Shown here: positions 51,014 through 58,917 of the stretch, one piece after another | Position numbering within the stretch: position 1 is the first letter of the stretch | Layout of the letters: every line of letters begins with the position of its first letter | Assembly: GCA_035299025.1 (NCBI GenBank) | Contig: DATGXK010000008.1 | Coordinates: forward strand, 62,001-126,000 | Reading direction: 5' to 3' | Length of the DNA: 64,000 nucleotides | Origin: Leadbetterella sp035299025 | GTDB lineage: Bacteria; Bacteroidota; Bacteroidia; Cytophagales; Spirosomataceae | Position numbers and translations under genes: made by a program | The notes under the pieces: generated by a model | Databases searched by the model: none | What the model saw: only the letters and a program-made list of their open reading frames with translations | What the model was told of the DNA's origin: nothing

Positions 51014-51556
51014 TTAAACGGCCAAAGTTGCTTCACCTGCTTTCCAATTACATGGGCAAAGTTCATCAGTTTGAAGAGCGTCCAATACCCTCAAAACCTC
51101 ATCTACATTTCTACCAACCGAAAGGTCGTTGGCACTTACCCAACGGATAACACCCTGAGGATCTACGATGTATGTTACTCTATAGGCTATTTTCTCATTT
51201 TCTTCCAAAATGCCCAGCGACTCCGCCAAAGATTTTGAAGTATCTGCCAACATTGGGAAATTCAAACCTCTCAAATCATCGTGGTCTTTTCTCCAAGCCA
51301 AATGAACAAACTCAGAATCGGTAGAAGCACCAATCAAAATGGTATCTCTATCCGCAAAATCTTCATTTTTAGCGTTAAATGCTGCTATTTCAGTAGGGCA
51401 TACAAAAGTGAAATCTTTTGGCCACCAAAACATACACATCCATTTACCGGCGTTGATGTGGTCTTCCGAGGTAATGTCATAAAATTCGTTTCCTTTTTCC
51501 AGAGAAACTACTGACGTTTTCTTAAAAGTAGGGAATTGTTTTCCTAAACCTAACAT
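51014..51556 (-). CDS. ahpC: AhpC-type 2-Cys peroxiredoxin
   Basis: 180 residues: peroxidatic Cys53 in KDFTFVCPTEIAAF and a C-terminal resolving region DELCPCNW with Cys167 and Cys169. This three-cysteine form is that of mycobacterial AhpC, which is reduced by AhpD rather than AhpF. It detoxifies hydrogen peroxide, organic peroxides and peroxynitrite. The gene pair ahpC-ahpD here is consistent with that cycle. An inverted repeat lies 39 bp upstream of the start. Confidence 0.93.
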   Translation of the reverse strand: MLGLGKQFPTFKKTSVVSLEKGNEFYDITSEDHINAGKWMCMFWWPKDFTFVCPTEIAAFNAKNEDFADRDTILIGASTDSEFVHLAWRKDHDDLRGLNFPMLADTSKSLAESLGILEENEKIAYRVTYIVDPQGVIRWVSANDLSVGRNVDEVLRVLDALQTDELCPCNWKAGEATLAV

Positions 51557-51594
51557 GTTTTCTTTGATTTAAATATTAAAATAATGCAATTTAA

Positions 51595-51638
51595 ACTAGT
51601 CTTATTACCATTAAAATGATTACCGTCATAAGAATAGT
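51595..51638. promoter_or_regulatory. Imperfect 44-bp inverted repeat upstream of ahpC
   Basis: ACTAGTCTTAT (51595-51605) and ATAAGAATAGT (51628-51638) are complementary at 10 of 11 positions. The size would suit a tetrameric LysR/OxyR-type peroxide regulator, but the match to the OxyR consensus is poor. The rest of the 318-bp gap 51557-51874 holds only the TetR-type operator near its right end. Confidence 0.4.
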
Positions 51639-51854
51639 CTAATTTTGCCGCAAGTTAACCAAAGCCCAATGCATAAGTCAAATAAATGATAATTATGAAA
51701 ACATAAGTAATACTTATAAGTCATCAACCTCAAGCGTTTAACTAAAGATAATTCGAGAAAAAAAAAATTCCACAACGTTCTTTTTAGATTTCATCAGGTC
51801 ATTTTACCATTTATACCAAATAAAAAAAACAGTCCGAAAAATTTCAAAACCTTT

Positions 51855-51872
51855 ACTGACTGATTAGTCAGT
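51855..51872 (+). promoter_or_regulatory. TetR-family operator
   Basis: ACTGACT-GATT-AGTCAGT, perfect 7-bp arms, ending 2 bp before the start codon of the MBL-fold gene. The shape and sequence are typical of TetR/AcrR operators, and a TetR-family gene is second in this operon. Confidence 0.8.
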
Positions 51873-51874
51873 TT

Positions 51875-52981
51875 ATGAAAAGAAGAACCGTAATTTTAAT
51901 ATTTATCATAGCAGCAGCAATGAGCATAAGTGCCTTTTTAAGGATGGCCGTTTTCGGAAGAATGCCTTCTGGAGCCAGATTGAAACTTATAAAAAAATCT
52001 CCAAATTACAGAGATGGGGCATTTCAAAACCAAAGTTTTACCCCAGATTTGACTGAAGGTGCCACGTATTTCTCAGTTATGCGTGAATTTGCCTTTGGCG
52101 ACAAAAAAGGTCAACAACCTGAAGCCAACATTCCGTCGCACAAAACTGACTTGAAGAATTTAAACCCCAATGAGAATGTCTTGGTGTGGTTTGGGCATTC
52201 ATCTTATTTTATTCAAGTTGACGGCAAAAAAATCCTTATCGACCCGGTGCTCAGTGGAAATGCATCCCCACTTAGTTTTACCACCAAAGCGTTTGCAGGC
52301 ACCGATAGATATTCAGTAGATGATTTTCCCGAAATTGATTACCTCTTCATTTCTCACGATCACTACGACCACCTCGATTACAAAACGATCGTAAAGTTAA
52401 AATCAAAAGTTAAAGCCGTAATTACGGCCCTCGGAACAGGCGAACACCTCGAATATTGGGGCTACGACCCAAATCTCATCATTGAAAAAGACTGGTATGA
52501 TAATGTAGATTTGGGAAATGGATTTAACGTTACCTTAACTCCATGTCGACATTTTTCAGGAAGAATGATTAAAAGAAACCAAGCTTTATGGACATCTTTT
52601 GTGCTAAAAACACCAACTCAGAATCTATTCCTTGGAGGTGACAGTGGTTACGACAAACACTTTGCCGAAATCGGTGAAAAATTCGGTCCTTTTGATTTGG
52701 CCATTCTGGAAAACGGGCAATACAATAAAAGCTGGAAACACATTCACCTGATGCCCCATGAGATCTTTCAAGCGGCTAAAGATTTAAATACCAAGCGTTT
52801 GTTCCCAGTGCATTCGTCAAAGTTTGCATTAGCCAACCATGCTTGGGATGAACCATTGAACAAAATCGTTGAGAACAATAAAACTGAAAATCTGAACCTC
52901 GTAACTCCTATGATTGGTGAAAAAGTGTACCTCAACAATCCCGAGCAAACATTTACCGAATGGTGGAAAAGTGTAAAATAG
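51875..52981 (+). CDS. MBL-fold hydrolase, NAPE-PLD/UlaG-like, membrane-anchored
   Basis: 368 residues. An N-terminal hydrophobic helix (VILIFIIAAAMSISAFL) anchors or exports it. The metallo-beta-lactamase fold follows: VLVWFGHSSYFIQVDGKKILIDPVLS, then the zinc motif HDHYDH (His161, His163, Asp165, His166), CRHFSGR and LGGDSGYD, and HSSKFALANH near the end. The N-terminal region NYRDGAFQN is typical of N-acyl-phosphatidylethanolamine phospholipase D-like proteins. It lies under a TetR operator, co-transcribed with the regulator 7 bp downstream, which suggests an inducible detoxification or lipid-related role. Confidence 0.87.
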   Translation: MKRRTVILIFIIAAAMSISAFLRMAVFGRMPSGARLKLIKKSPNYRDGAFQNQSFTPDLTEGATYFSVMREFAFGDKKGQQPEANIPSHKTDLKNLNPNENVLVWFGHSSYFIQVDGKKILIDPVLSGNASPLSFTTKAFAGTDRYSVDDFPEIDYLFISHDHYDHLDYKTIVKLKSKVKAVITALGTGEHLEYWGYDPNLIIEKDWYDNVDLGNGFNVTLTPCRHFSGRMIKRNQALWTSFVLKTPTQNLFLGGDSGYDKHFAEIGEKFGPFDLAILENGQYNKSWKHIHLMPHEIFQAAKDLNTKRLFPVHSSKFALANHAWDEPLNKIVENNKTENLNLVTPMIGEKVYLNNPEQTFTEWWKSVK

Positions 52982-52988
52982 GAAGGTA

Positions 52989-53555
52989 ATGGACAAAAAA
53001 GCAAAAGTATTAGATGCAGCTTTGAAGCTTTTTGTGGAATTTGGTTTTCACAATACTCCAACAAGCAAAATCGCCAAAGAAGCTGGTATTTCGAGCGGAA
53101 CTTTGTTCTATTTTTTCCCTACCAAAGATGACTTGGTGGTAGCCTTATATCTTTCTATTAAAAGCAAATTGGGCTGCGAAATAACTGAAAGCATCTCAAA
53201 CGAAACCTCTTTTAAGGAAATTCTCAGAAAGTATTACACCTCTACATTAAATTGGGCAAAAGTGCATCGAGATGAATTTAAATTCATGGAGCAGTTTAAT
53301 TCTTCTCCTTACCTAAAAAAAATAGCCGAAGACGAAATCCAAAAGTATGTAAAACCACTTAAAGAATTATTGCAGGCCGCCACATCGTCTGGCATTCTGA
53401 AGAAAATGGACTTAGATATGATTTTTACGCTCATCAGCGGACACACCTTCAGTATCAACCAGTACCTCATCCTATCCGAATTTCCTGAAACCAAAAGGCA
53501 AATTGTAATATCAGAAACATTTGATCTACTTTGGGAAATGATAGCAAAAAAATAA
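52989..53555 (+). CDS. TetR/AcrR-family transcriptional regulator
   Basis: 188 residues. N-terminal HTH: VLDAALKLFVEFGFHNTPTSKIAKEAGISSGTLFYFFPTKDDLVVALY, a textbook TetR domain. The C-terminal helical ligand-binding part shows no recognisable specificity. Lies 7 bp after the MBL-fold gene; the 18-bp operator in front of that gene is its probable site, so the operon would be autoregulated. Its stop codon is 2 bp before the first palindrome of the merC-like promoter. Confidence 0.92.
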   Translation: MDKKAKVLDAALKLFVEFGFHNTPTSKIAKEAGISSGTLFYFFPTKDDLVVALYLSIKSKLGCEITESISNETSFKEILRKYYTSTLNWAKVHRDEFKFMEQFNSSPYLKKIAEDEIQKYVKPLKELLQAATSSGILKKMDLDMIFTLISGHTFSINQYLILSEFPETKRQIVISETFDLLWEMIAKK

Positions 53556-53557
53556 AT

Positions 53558-53616
53558 TTAATGCAACAGTGTTGCATTAATACCGTTTCTATGTTTACAT
53601 TTGCAACATTGTTGCA
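53558..53616 (+). promoter_or_regulatory. merC-like promoter with two Fur/Zur-type palindromes
   Basis: First palindrome 53558-53580: TTAATGCAACA, one central base, and the perfect complementary arm (23 bp). Second at 53602-53616: TGCAACA, one central base, TGTTGCA. Centres are 40 bp apart. The promoter TTG (53572-53574), 21-bp spacing, TACATTTG (53596-53603) lies between and under them: palindrome 1 covers the -33 element and palindrome 2 starts in the -7 box. This is an arrangement for tight repression. Confidence 0.8.
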
Positions 53617-53629
53617 TTTATTTAAAAAT

Positions 53630-53977
53630 ATGAAATTCCAATCGGACTGGTTGGGCATAGCAAGTGCCGCACTTTGCTTGGTTCATTGCTTATTTACGCC
53701 TTTTCTCATCTATCTTGCGTCTTATTTTTCTTGGTGGCACCAAGTTTCCTATCTTTTTTTGGTCATTAGTTTTTTTGCGGCCTATGAGGCCACCAAACAT
53801 ACCGACAGCCAGATTGCCATACGGATAGTATGGTTGAGTTTTGCCATCCTTGCGGTATGTGTATTATTTGAGGACGAATACCAGATACTGCACAAAATAA
53901 GCTACTTGGCCAGTTTAGGTCTAATAATTGGTCATATTTATAATCTGCGTTATTGCAAAAAGTGCATTACTCCATAA
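53630..53977 (+). CDS. MerC-domain membrane protein
   Basis: 115 residues from ATG 53630 (MKFQSDWLGIASAALCLVHC); the longer frame from 53531 would read through the promoter. MerC fold: four helices and the metal-binding Cys16 with His19-Cys20 (ALCLVHC) in the first helix, plus a C-terminal YCKKC. MerC proteins carry Hg2+ in mer operons, but in Bacteroidota lone MerC-like proteins are thought to serve zinc or other metals. No merA, merR or other mercury gene is nearby, and the two palindromes point to control by a Fur-family metal repressor. Confidence 0.85.
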   Translation: MKFQSDWLGIASAALCLVHCLFTPFLIYLASYFSWWHQVSYLFLVISFFAAYEATKHTDSQIAIRIVWLSFAILAVCVLFEDEYQILHKISYLASLGLIIGHIYNLRYCKKCITP

Positions 53978-54201
53978 GTTCTTGTGATTTATATTGTCAA
54001 GGTCTGTTAAAGCTATAGCAATGCACCGCTGCATTCGCTCAATGGAGAAAACATCTCCAATAAAATAGACGATGAAAATCTAAAATTTGGCGATATGTGA
54101 TTTTCGAAATATTAAATCAGTTTTTAACCATTCATAAACTTTTATGCAGAATATTAATGCTCGAATTCCTACTTTTAGATAAAATTTAAATCTTTGAATA
54201 A

Positions 54202-54951
54202 ATGAAAAAAACAATTAAACTTCTACTAGCGTCAGTACTGACTTTCGCAGCAACATTCGCACAGGCACAAACTGCCGAAGAAATTGTCAACAAATACATT
54301 GAGGTAACTGGTGGGGCTACCAAATGGGCTGAGTTGAAGTCCGTTAAAATGACCGCAAAAGGCAAACAGGGCGGCATGGAGTTCCCGATAACCAGTCTAC
54401 AGAAAGCTCCAAACTTGATGAAACAAAGCATTTCTTTTCAAGGCAAAGTAATTACCATGTCAGCTTTTGACGGAAAAGAAACTTGGAAAACAAACTTCAT
54501 GACCATGAAAGCTGAAAAAGGTGAAGCAGAAGATAGCGAAAACGCAGCCAAATCTCTGGATTTTCCTGATCCGTTCTTGGATTACAAAGCAAAAGGCTAC
54601 AGCATTGCCCTTGAGGGTGAAGAAAAGGTTGAAGGAACGGATTGTTACAAGATAAAATTAACTAAAAAACCAATCAAAGTGGATGGTAAAGAAGAGGAAG
54701 ATTTTAGTTACTATTTCTTCGACAAAGAAAACGGAGTTGTCATAATGAACCGTAGCGTTATTAAGAAAGGTCCAGGAAAAGACCAAGCGATAGAAACACT
54801 AATGAGTGATTACCAAGAAGTTAATGGCCTATTTTTCCCATTCACCGTTAGTCAAAAAATGAATGGTCAGGTTATGTTTAGTATGGCCATGGAAAAACTA
54901 GAAATGAACGTTGCGATTGACAACAAAGAATTTGCATTTCCAATTGATTAA
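54202..54951 (+). CDS. LolA-like periplasmic protein
   Basis: 249 residues with a signal peptide (MKKTIKLLLASVLTFAATFAQAQ). The mature part opens TAEEIVNKYIEVTGGATKWAELKSVKMTAKGK and has the antiparallel sheet strands FPITSLQKAPNLMKQSISFQGKV and GVVIMNRSVIKKG, with FSYYFFDKENG and LEMNVAIDNKEFAFP at the end. This is the outer-membrane-lipoprotein-sorting (LolA/LolB-like) fold seen in many Bacteroidota secreted proteins of unknown function. A strong terminator separates it from the following gene. Confidence 0.78.
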   Translation: MKKTIKLLLASVLTFAATFAQAQTAEEIVNKYIEVTGGATKWAELKSVKMTAKGKQGGMEFPITSLQKAPNLMKQSISFQGKVITMSAFDGKETWKTNFMTMKAEKGEAEDSENAAKSLDFPDPFLDYKAKGYSIALEGEEKVEGTDCYKIKLTKKPIKVDGKEEEDFSYYFFDKENGVVIMNRSVIKKGPGKDQAIETLMSDYQEVNGLFFPFTVSQKMNGQVMFSMAMEKLEMNVAIDNKEFAFPID

Positions 54952-54966
54952 TAATCTCTAAAACCC

Positions 54967-55004
54967 AATGCCTCATTTGAAAACCCTCAATGAGGCATTT
55001 TTTT
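54967..55004 (+). terminator. Intrinsic terminator after the LolA-like gene
   Basis: AATGCCTCATT pairs perfectly with AATGAGGCATT (11 bp, 11-nt loop), followed by a run of T residues to 55004. It lies only 10 bp before the next start codon. Confidence 0.88.
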
Positions 55005-55014
55005 ACAATTAAGT

Positions 55015-58000
55015 ATGAAAAAATTTACACTTTTAAGTTCAATCTTGAGCTTGAGCATGGGAGTTTTTGCTCAAGAAGCATTGCCAATCAAAGGCGATGA
55101 GATTTTTGGCTCCATGCGGGCTAGGCACATCGGCCCTGCCTTGATGAGTGGCCGTATCACAGACATCGAAGGCCATCCGACTAACAACAAAGTGCTTTTT
55201 GCTGGGGCAGCTGGAGGTGGTGTTTGGAAAACGGGTGATGGAGGTGTAACCTTCAATCCGATTTTCGAAAAACACAATCAGTCTATCGGGGCCATTTCCG
55301 TTGATCCAAAAAATCCAGACCAAGTGATTTGGGTCGGAACAGGCGAAATCTGGACCCGGAACTCAGTGACCATTGGCGATGGTATCTACAAATCAACAGA
55401 TGGTGGCCAAAACTGGACCAATATGGGTTTGGCAAATTCTGAGAGAATTAGCTCTATAAAAGTAAATCCAAACAATACCAACGAAGTCTTTGTTGGAGTT
55501 TTGGGTGCTCTTTGGAGCGATAGCCAAGATCGAGGCGTTTACAAAACAACCGATGGAGGCAAAACTTGGGAAAAAATATTTTACGTAAATGCAACTTCGG
55601 GATGCTCTGATTTGGTAACGGATTCAAAGAATCCCAACATTATGTACGCTTCTTTTTGGGAATTCCGTAGAACTGCTTATTCGTTTAACTCAGGTGGTGA
55701 GAGTAGTGCCCTTTACAAAACAACTGACGGCGGCAAAACTTGGAACAAAATTCATAATGGTTTTCCAGCAGGTAAGTTGGGGAGAATCGCCATAGCAGTA
55801 GCTCCTTCCAATCCAAATATTTTGTATTCTGTAATAGAGTCTGAAAAAGATTCGGACAAAGGCCTTTACAGATCAGAGGACGCTGGAGCTAGCTGGAAAC
55901 GCACCAATGGAGATTTTGGTTTGGTGGTTCGTCCTTTTTATTTTTCAAGAATTGTGGTTGACCCGAAAAATCCAGATATTGTATTAAAAGCAGGCTTAAA
56001 TGGCTCTTTGAGTAGAGATGGTGGCAAGACCTTTAAAGATATCGGCGGAGGTATTCATGCCGACGTGCATGACTTCTGGTTTGATTTACACGATTCTAAC
56101 CGCATTTATTTGTGCGACGATGGTGGTTTTTATCGTTCCTACGATGGTGGGTCTATCTGGGATATGGCAAAAGGAATTCCAGTCTCTCAATTTTATCAAG
56201 TTGCGATAGACAATCAAACACCTTTCAAAGTTTATGGAGGTTTGCAAGACAATGGTTCTTGGATAGGGCCTTCTTCAAAACCTGGTGGTATCGAAAACCG
56301 CGACTGGGTATCTGTAGGTCAGGGAGATGGATTCAGGGTATTTCCGCATCCAAAAGACCCAAACATCGTTTATTCTGAGATGCAAGGTGCTGAATATATT
56401 TGGAGAATAAACCTAGAAAAGAATTCGGCAAAAACAATCAAGCCATTTCCTGAGGCTAATGATCCAAAGTTTAGATTCAACTGGAACACACCAATCACAA
56501 CAAGTCAGCATAACCCAGAAAGATTGTATGTTGGTAGCCAGTTTTTACACAAATCTGACGATCGTGGTGAAACATGGGTAAAAATTTCACCAGACCTGAC
56601 AACAAACGACCCTGCCAAGCAGCAACAAGAAAACTCAGGTGGATTAAGCATGGATAATTCTGGTGCTGAAAATCACTGTACCATATTTGCGATTAATGAA
56701 TCTCCTTTAGACCAAAACATCATTTGGGTAGGTACAGACGACGGAAATGTTCAATTAACTCAAGACGGCGGAAAAACATGGACCAACGTAACGGCCAATA
56801 TCCCGAATCTTCCAAAAAATACATGGGCGTATTTTATTGAGCCGAGTAGTTTTGATAAAAATACAGCTTATGTCGTATTTACAGGTTACACCAGTGGGGA
56901 TTTCAAACCTTATGTATACAAAACCACAGATGCGGGTAAAACCTGGAAATCTATCGTTTCACCTGATTTGAAATCATTCGTAAGAAACATCAAAGAAGAC
57001 TATAAAAACCCTAATTTGTTGTTTTTAGGCACAGAGGGCGGACTTTATGTTACTATCGATGGTGGACAAAACTGGTCGCAGTTTAAGAATAATATGCCTC
57101 CCGTTGCAGTACACTGGATTGCCCTTCATCCTACCGAAGATGCTTTGGTGATGGCTACTCATGGTAGAGGTGTAATTATCATCGACGATATTTCGCCACT
57201 ACGTCAGTTGACAAAAGAAATCATAGCGAAAGATTTGCATTTCTTCACCACAAAACCTACTAAAATGGCCGAATCAGGTGCTTTTGGAGGCTATGCTCGA
57301 ATGGGTGAATTCGTTGGTGAAAACCCAACTTCAATGGCACAAGTGGTGTATTATTTAAAGAGCCGTCACACTTTTGGTAAAATGTCCTTGGAAATTTTCG
57401 ACCAAAACGACAAAAAAATTGCTGATTTAGCACCAGGAAAATCGAAGGGAATCAATTATGTGGATTGGACTTACAGTCTCAAACCACCAAAGGTTGCAAA
57501 AGGAAAAACAATCGTTCAGGCCGGATTCCAAGGCCCAACCGTTCTTCCTGGACCATACAAGGTAAAAATAACCAAGGGGGCAAAAACTTACGAGAGCACC
57601 TTGAACCTAATCGCCAATCCTAAGTCGATACATACGGCCGATGATCGTAAAGTGCAGTTCGAAACCGCAATGAAGCTTTTCAATATGAGTGAGGAATTGG
57701 GTTATTTGGTTGACCAAATAGACAATTACAAAATAAAAATCGACTCCATTTCACCGAAATTGACCTCGACCAAATTGAAAAAACAATTCCCAGTGGCCGA
57801 TATTGCAAACAAAATGCAAACACTGAAAGAAACTTTGGTGGTATTGAAGGGAGACAACTACGTGGGTGCTGCCGAGCCGCAATTGAGAGAAAAAATCTCA
57901 GGTTTGTATGGTGAGGTATTGAGTTATACCGGCCGCCCAACCAACGCACAATTGGCCAGCATGAAAGTTTTAGACGAGAAACTTTCGGCATCCAAAACGC

Positions 58001-58113
58001 AAATGGAAGGTTTTAAAGCAAGTTTAGACAAATTGGCACCAGCCATGGTAAAAGCCAAAATGCATGAGCTGAAAGTGAGAAGCTTTGAGGAATTCAAAGC
58101 AGCTGAAAATTAA
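55015..58113 (+). CDS. Sortilin/BNR-repeat beta-propeller secreted protein (copy 1)
   Basis: 1032 residues with a signal peptide (MKKFTLLSSILSLSMGVFAQ). At least six Asp-box/BNR repeats of the form S-x-D-x-G-x-T-W are visible (WKTGDGGVTF, YKSTDGGQNW, YKTTDGGKTW, YRSEDAGASW, LTQDGGKTW, YVTIDGGQNW), as in VPS10/sortilin and glycosyl-hydrolase-like ten-bladed propellers. A fibronectin-like segment (TYSLKPPKVAKGKTIVQAGFQGP) and a helical tail follow from about residue 800. Probably extracellular or periplasmic; substrate unknown. It shares its N-terminal pattern with the gene at 62938. Confidence 0.85.
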   Translation: MKKFTLLSSILSLSMGVFAQEALPIKGDEIFGSMRARHIGPALMSGRITDIEGHPTNNKVLFAGAAGGGVWKTGDGGVTFNPIFEKHNQSIGAISVDPKNPDQVIWVGTGEIWTRNSVTIGDGIYKSTDGGQNWTNMGLANSERISSIKVNPNNTNEVFVGVLGALWSDSQDRGVYKTTDGGKTWEKIFYVNATSGCSDLVTDSKNPNIMYASFWEFRRTAYSFNSGGESSALYKTTDGGKTWNKIHNGFPAGKLGRIAIAVAPSNPNILYSVIESEKDSDKGLYRSEDAGASWKRTNGDFGLVVRPFYFSRIVVDPKNPDIVLKAGLNGSLSRDGGKTFKDIGGGIHADVHDFWFDLHDSNRIYLCDDGGFYRSYDGGSIWDMAKGIPVSQFYQVAIDNQTPFKVYGGLQDNGSWIGPSSKPGGIENRDWVSVGQGDGFRVFPHPKDPNIVYSEMQGAEYIWRINLEKNSAKTIKPFPEANDPKFRFNWNTPITTSQHNPERLYVGSQFLHKSDDRGETWVKISPDLTTNDPAKQQQENSGGLSMDNSGAENHCTIFAINESPLDQNIIWVGTDDGNVQLTQDGGKTWTNVTANIPNLPKNTWAYFIEPSSFDKNTAYVVFTGYTSGDFKPYVYKTTDAGKTWKSIVSPDLKSFVRNIKEDYKNPNLLFLGTEGGLYVTIDGGQNWSQFKNNMPPVAVHWIALHPTEDALVMATHGRGVIIIDDISPLRQLTKEIIAKDLHFFTTKPTKMAESGAFGGYARMGEFVGENPTSMAQVVYYLKSRHTFGKMSLEIFDQNDKKIADLAPGKSKGINYVDWTYSLKPPKVAKGKTIVQAGFQGPTVLPGPYKVKITKGAKTYESTLNLIANPKSIHTADDRKVQFETAMKLFNMSEELGYLVDQIDNYKIKIDSISPKLTSTKLKKQFPVADIANKMQTLKETLVVLKGDNYVGAAEPQLREKISGLYGEVLSYTGRPTNAQLASMKVLDEKLSASKTQMEGFKASLDKLAPAMVKAKMHELKVRSFEEFKAAEN

Positions 58114-58139
58114 GAATATTTTGTTTTTTTGATAAAATT

Positions 58140-58175
58140 CACCCTGACTGAGCAATTGGTTGGGGTGTTTTTTTA
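58140..58175 (+). terminator. Intrinsic terminator after sortilin-like copy 1
   Basis: CACCCTGAC pairs with GTTGGGGTG over 9 bp (two G-U) around a 10-nt loop, followed by seven T residues. Confidence 0.75.
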
Positions 58176-58311
58176 AAACAGTAATACTGTATGTTATTCT
58201 AACTATATCATCACCCTGGGTGTACAAATCAGACCTTCCAAATAAATTTCAAAAAGATAGTACCGATTCTTTCCAAATCTTACCTATTTTTATCGACAGA
58301 ACTCTGAAAAC

Positions 58312-58836
58312 TTGAAACTAAGATTAACTGGCATATTCCTAATCTTTGCTTTGATTCTTCCTTTTGCTGGGACTTTTTTGGTACATAAAATCCAAAAAAA
58401 ACAGATAAAAAGAACTATCAAAAGGAAGATTATTGCCGGTATCGACAAAAGCGAGTTAGTACTGTTGAAATTCACGGAAGAAGAAAAACAAACACTGCTC
58501 CGTTGGGAACATTCCAAAGAGTTTGAATACCAAGGTCAGATGTACGATATCACTGATTTTCAAATTGTTGGCGATACCACTTACTATTGGTGTTGGTGGG
58601 ATTACGAAGAGACGAATTTGAACAAACTACTAAACAAAAAGCTGTCTGAATCGCTAGATGGTAATCCTCTAAACCAAAAAAGGCAAGTCAAATTATACAA
58701 TTTCTTAAACTCACTTTTTTGGGATCAGATTGAAATTTTGATACCTAAAAACTTCTTCTTTTTAGCAAGAAATGAGTTTAGTTTTTCTGATAATTATTAT
58801 CCCGTACGCTTATTTGCAAAGCCTCCACCACCCTGA
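58312..58836 (+). CDS. Conserved Bacteroidota membrane protein of unknown function
   Basis: 174 residues from TTG 58312, the only start giving the whole N-terminal helix (LTGIFLIFALILPFAGTFLV). One membrane segment is followed by a basic stretch KKQIKRTIKRKIIAGIDK, then KFTEEEKQTLLRWEHSKEFEYQGQMYDI and TYYWCWWDYEET. It ends PPPP. The W-E-x-x-x-E-F-x-Y-x-G-x-M-Y-D-I region is, as far as I recall, shared with small proteins encoded just upstream of TonB receptors in Bacteroidota metal-related clusters. The TonB receptor gene here follows at 81 bp. Function is not known. Confidence 0.7.
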   Translation: MKLRLTGIFLIFALILPFAGTFLVHKIQKKQIKRTIKRKIIAGIDKSELVLLKFTEEEKQTLLRWEHSKEFEYQGQMYDITDFQIVGDTTYYWCWWDYEETNLNKLLNKKLSESLDGNPLNQKRQVKLYNFLNSLFWDQIEILIPKNFFFLARNEFSFSDNYYPVRLFAKPPPP

Positions 58837-58861
58837 AATATATCTTTTTTAATCTCTAACA

Positions 58862-58881
58862 TCCACTTTTTTCAAAGTGGA
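58862..58881 (+). promoter_or_regulatory. Hairpin ahead of the TonB receptor gene
   Basis: TCCACTTT (58862-58869) and AAAGTGGA (58874-58881) form a perfect 8-bp stem with loop TTTC, 36 bp before the receptor start. No T tract follows, so it is more likely an operator or leader structure than a terminator. Confidence 0.4.
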
Positions 58882-58917
58882 CAGAGTTCTTATTGATTAA
58901 TTTTTTAAAGAAAATAG

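Noticed and set aside
53531..53629. N-terminal extension of the MerC-like protein by 33 residues
   Set aside because: It would translate both palindromes and the -7 box; ATG 53630 starts directly at the conserved first helix.
53630..53977. Mercury-resistance locus
   Set aside because: Only a MerC-domain protein is present, with no merA, merP, merT or merR in the neighbourhood.
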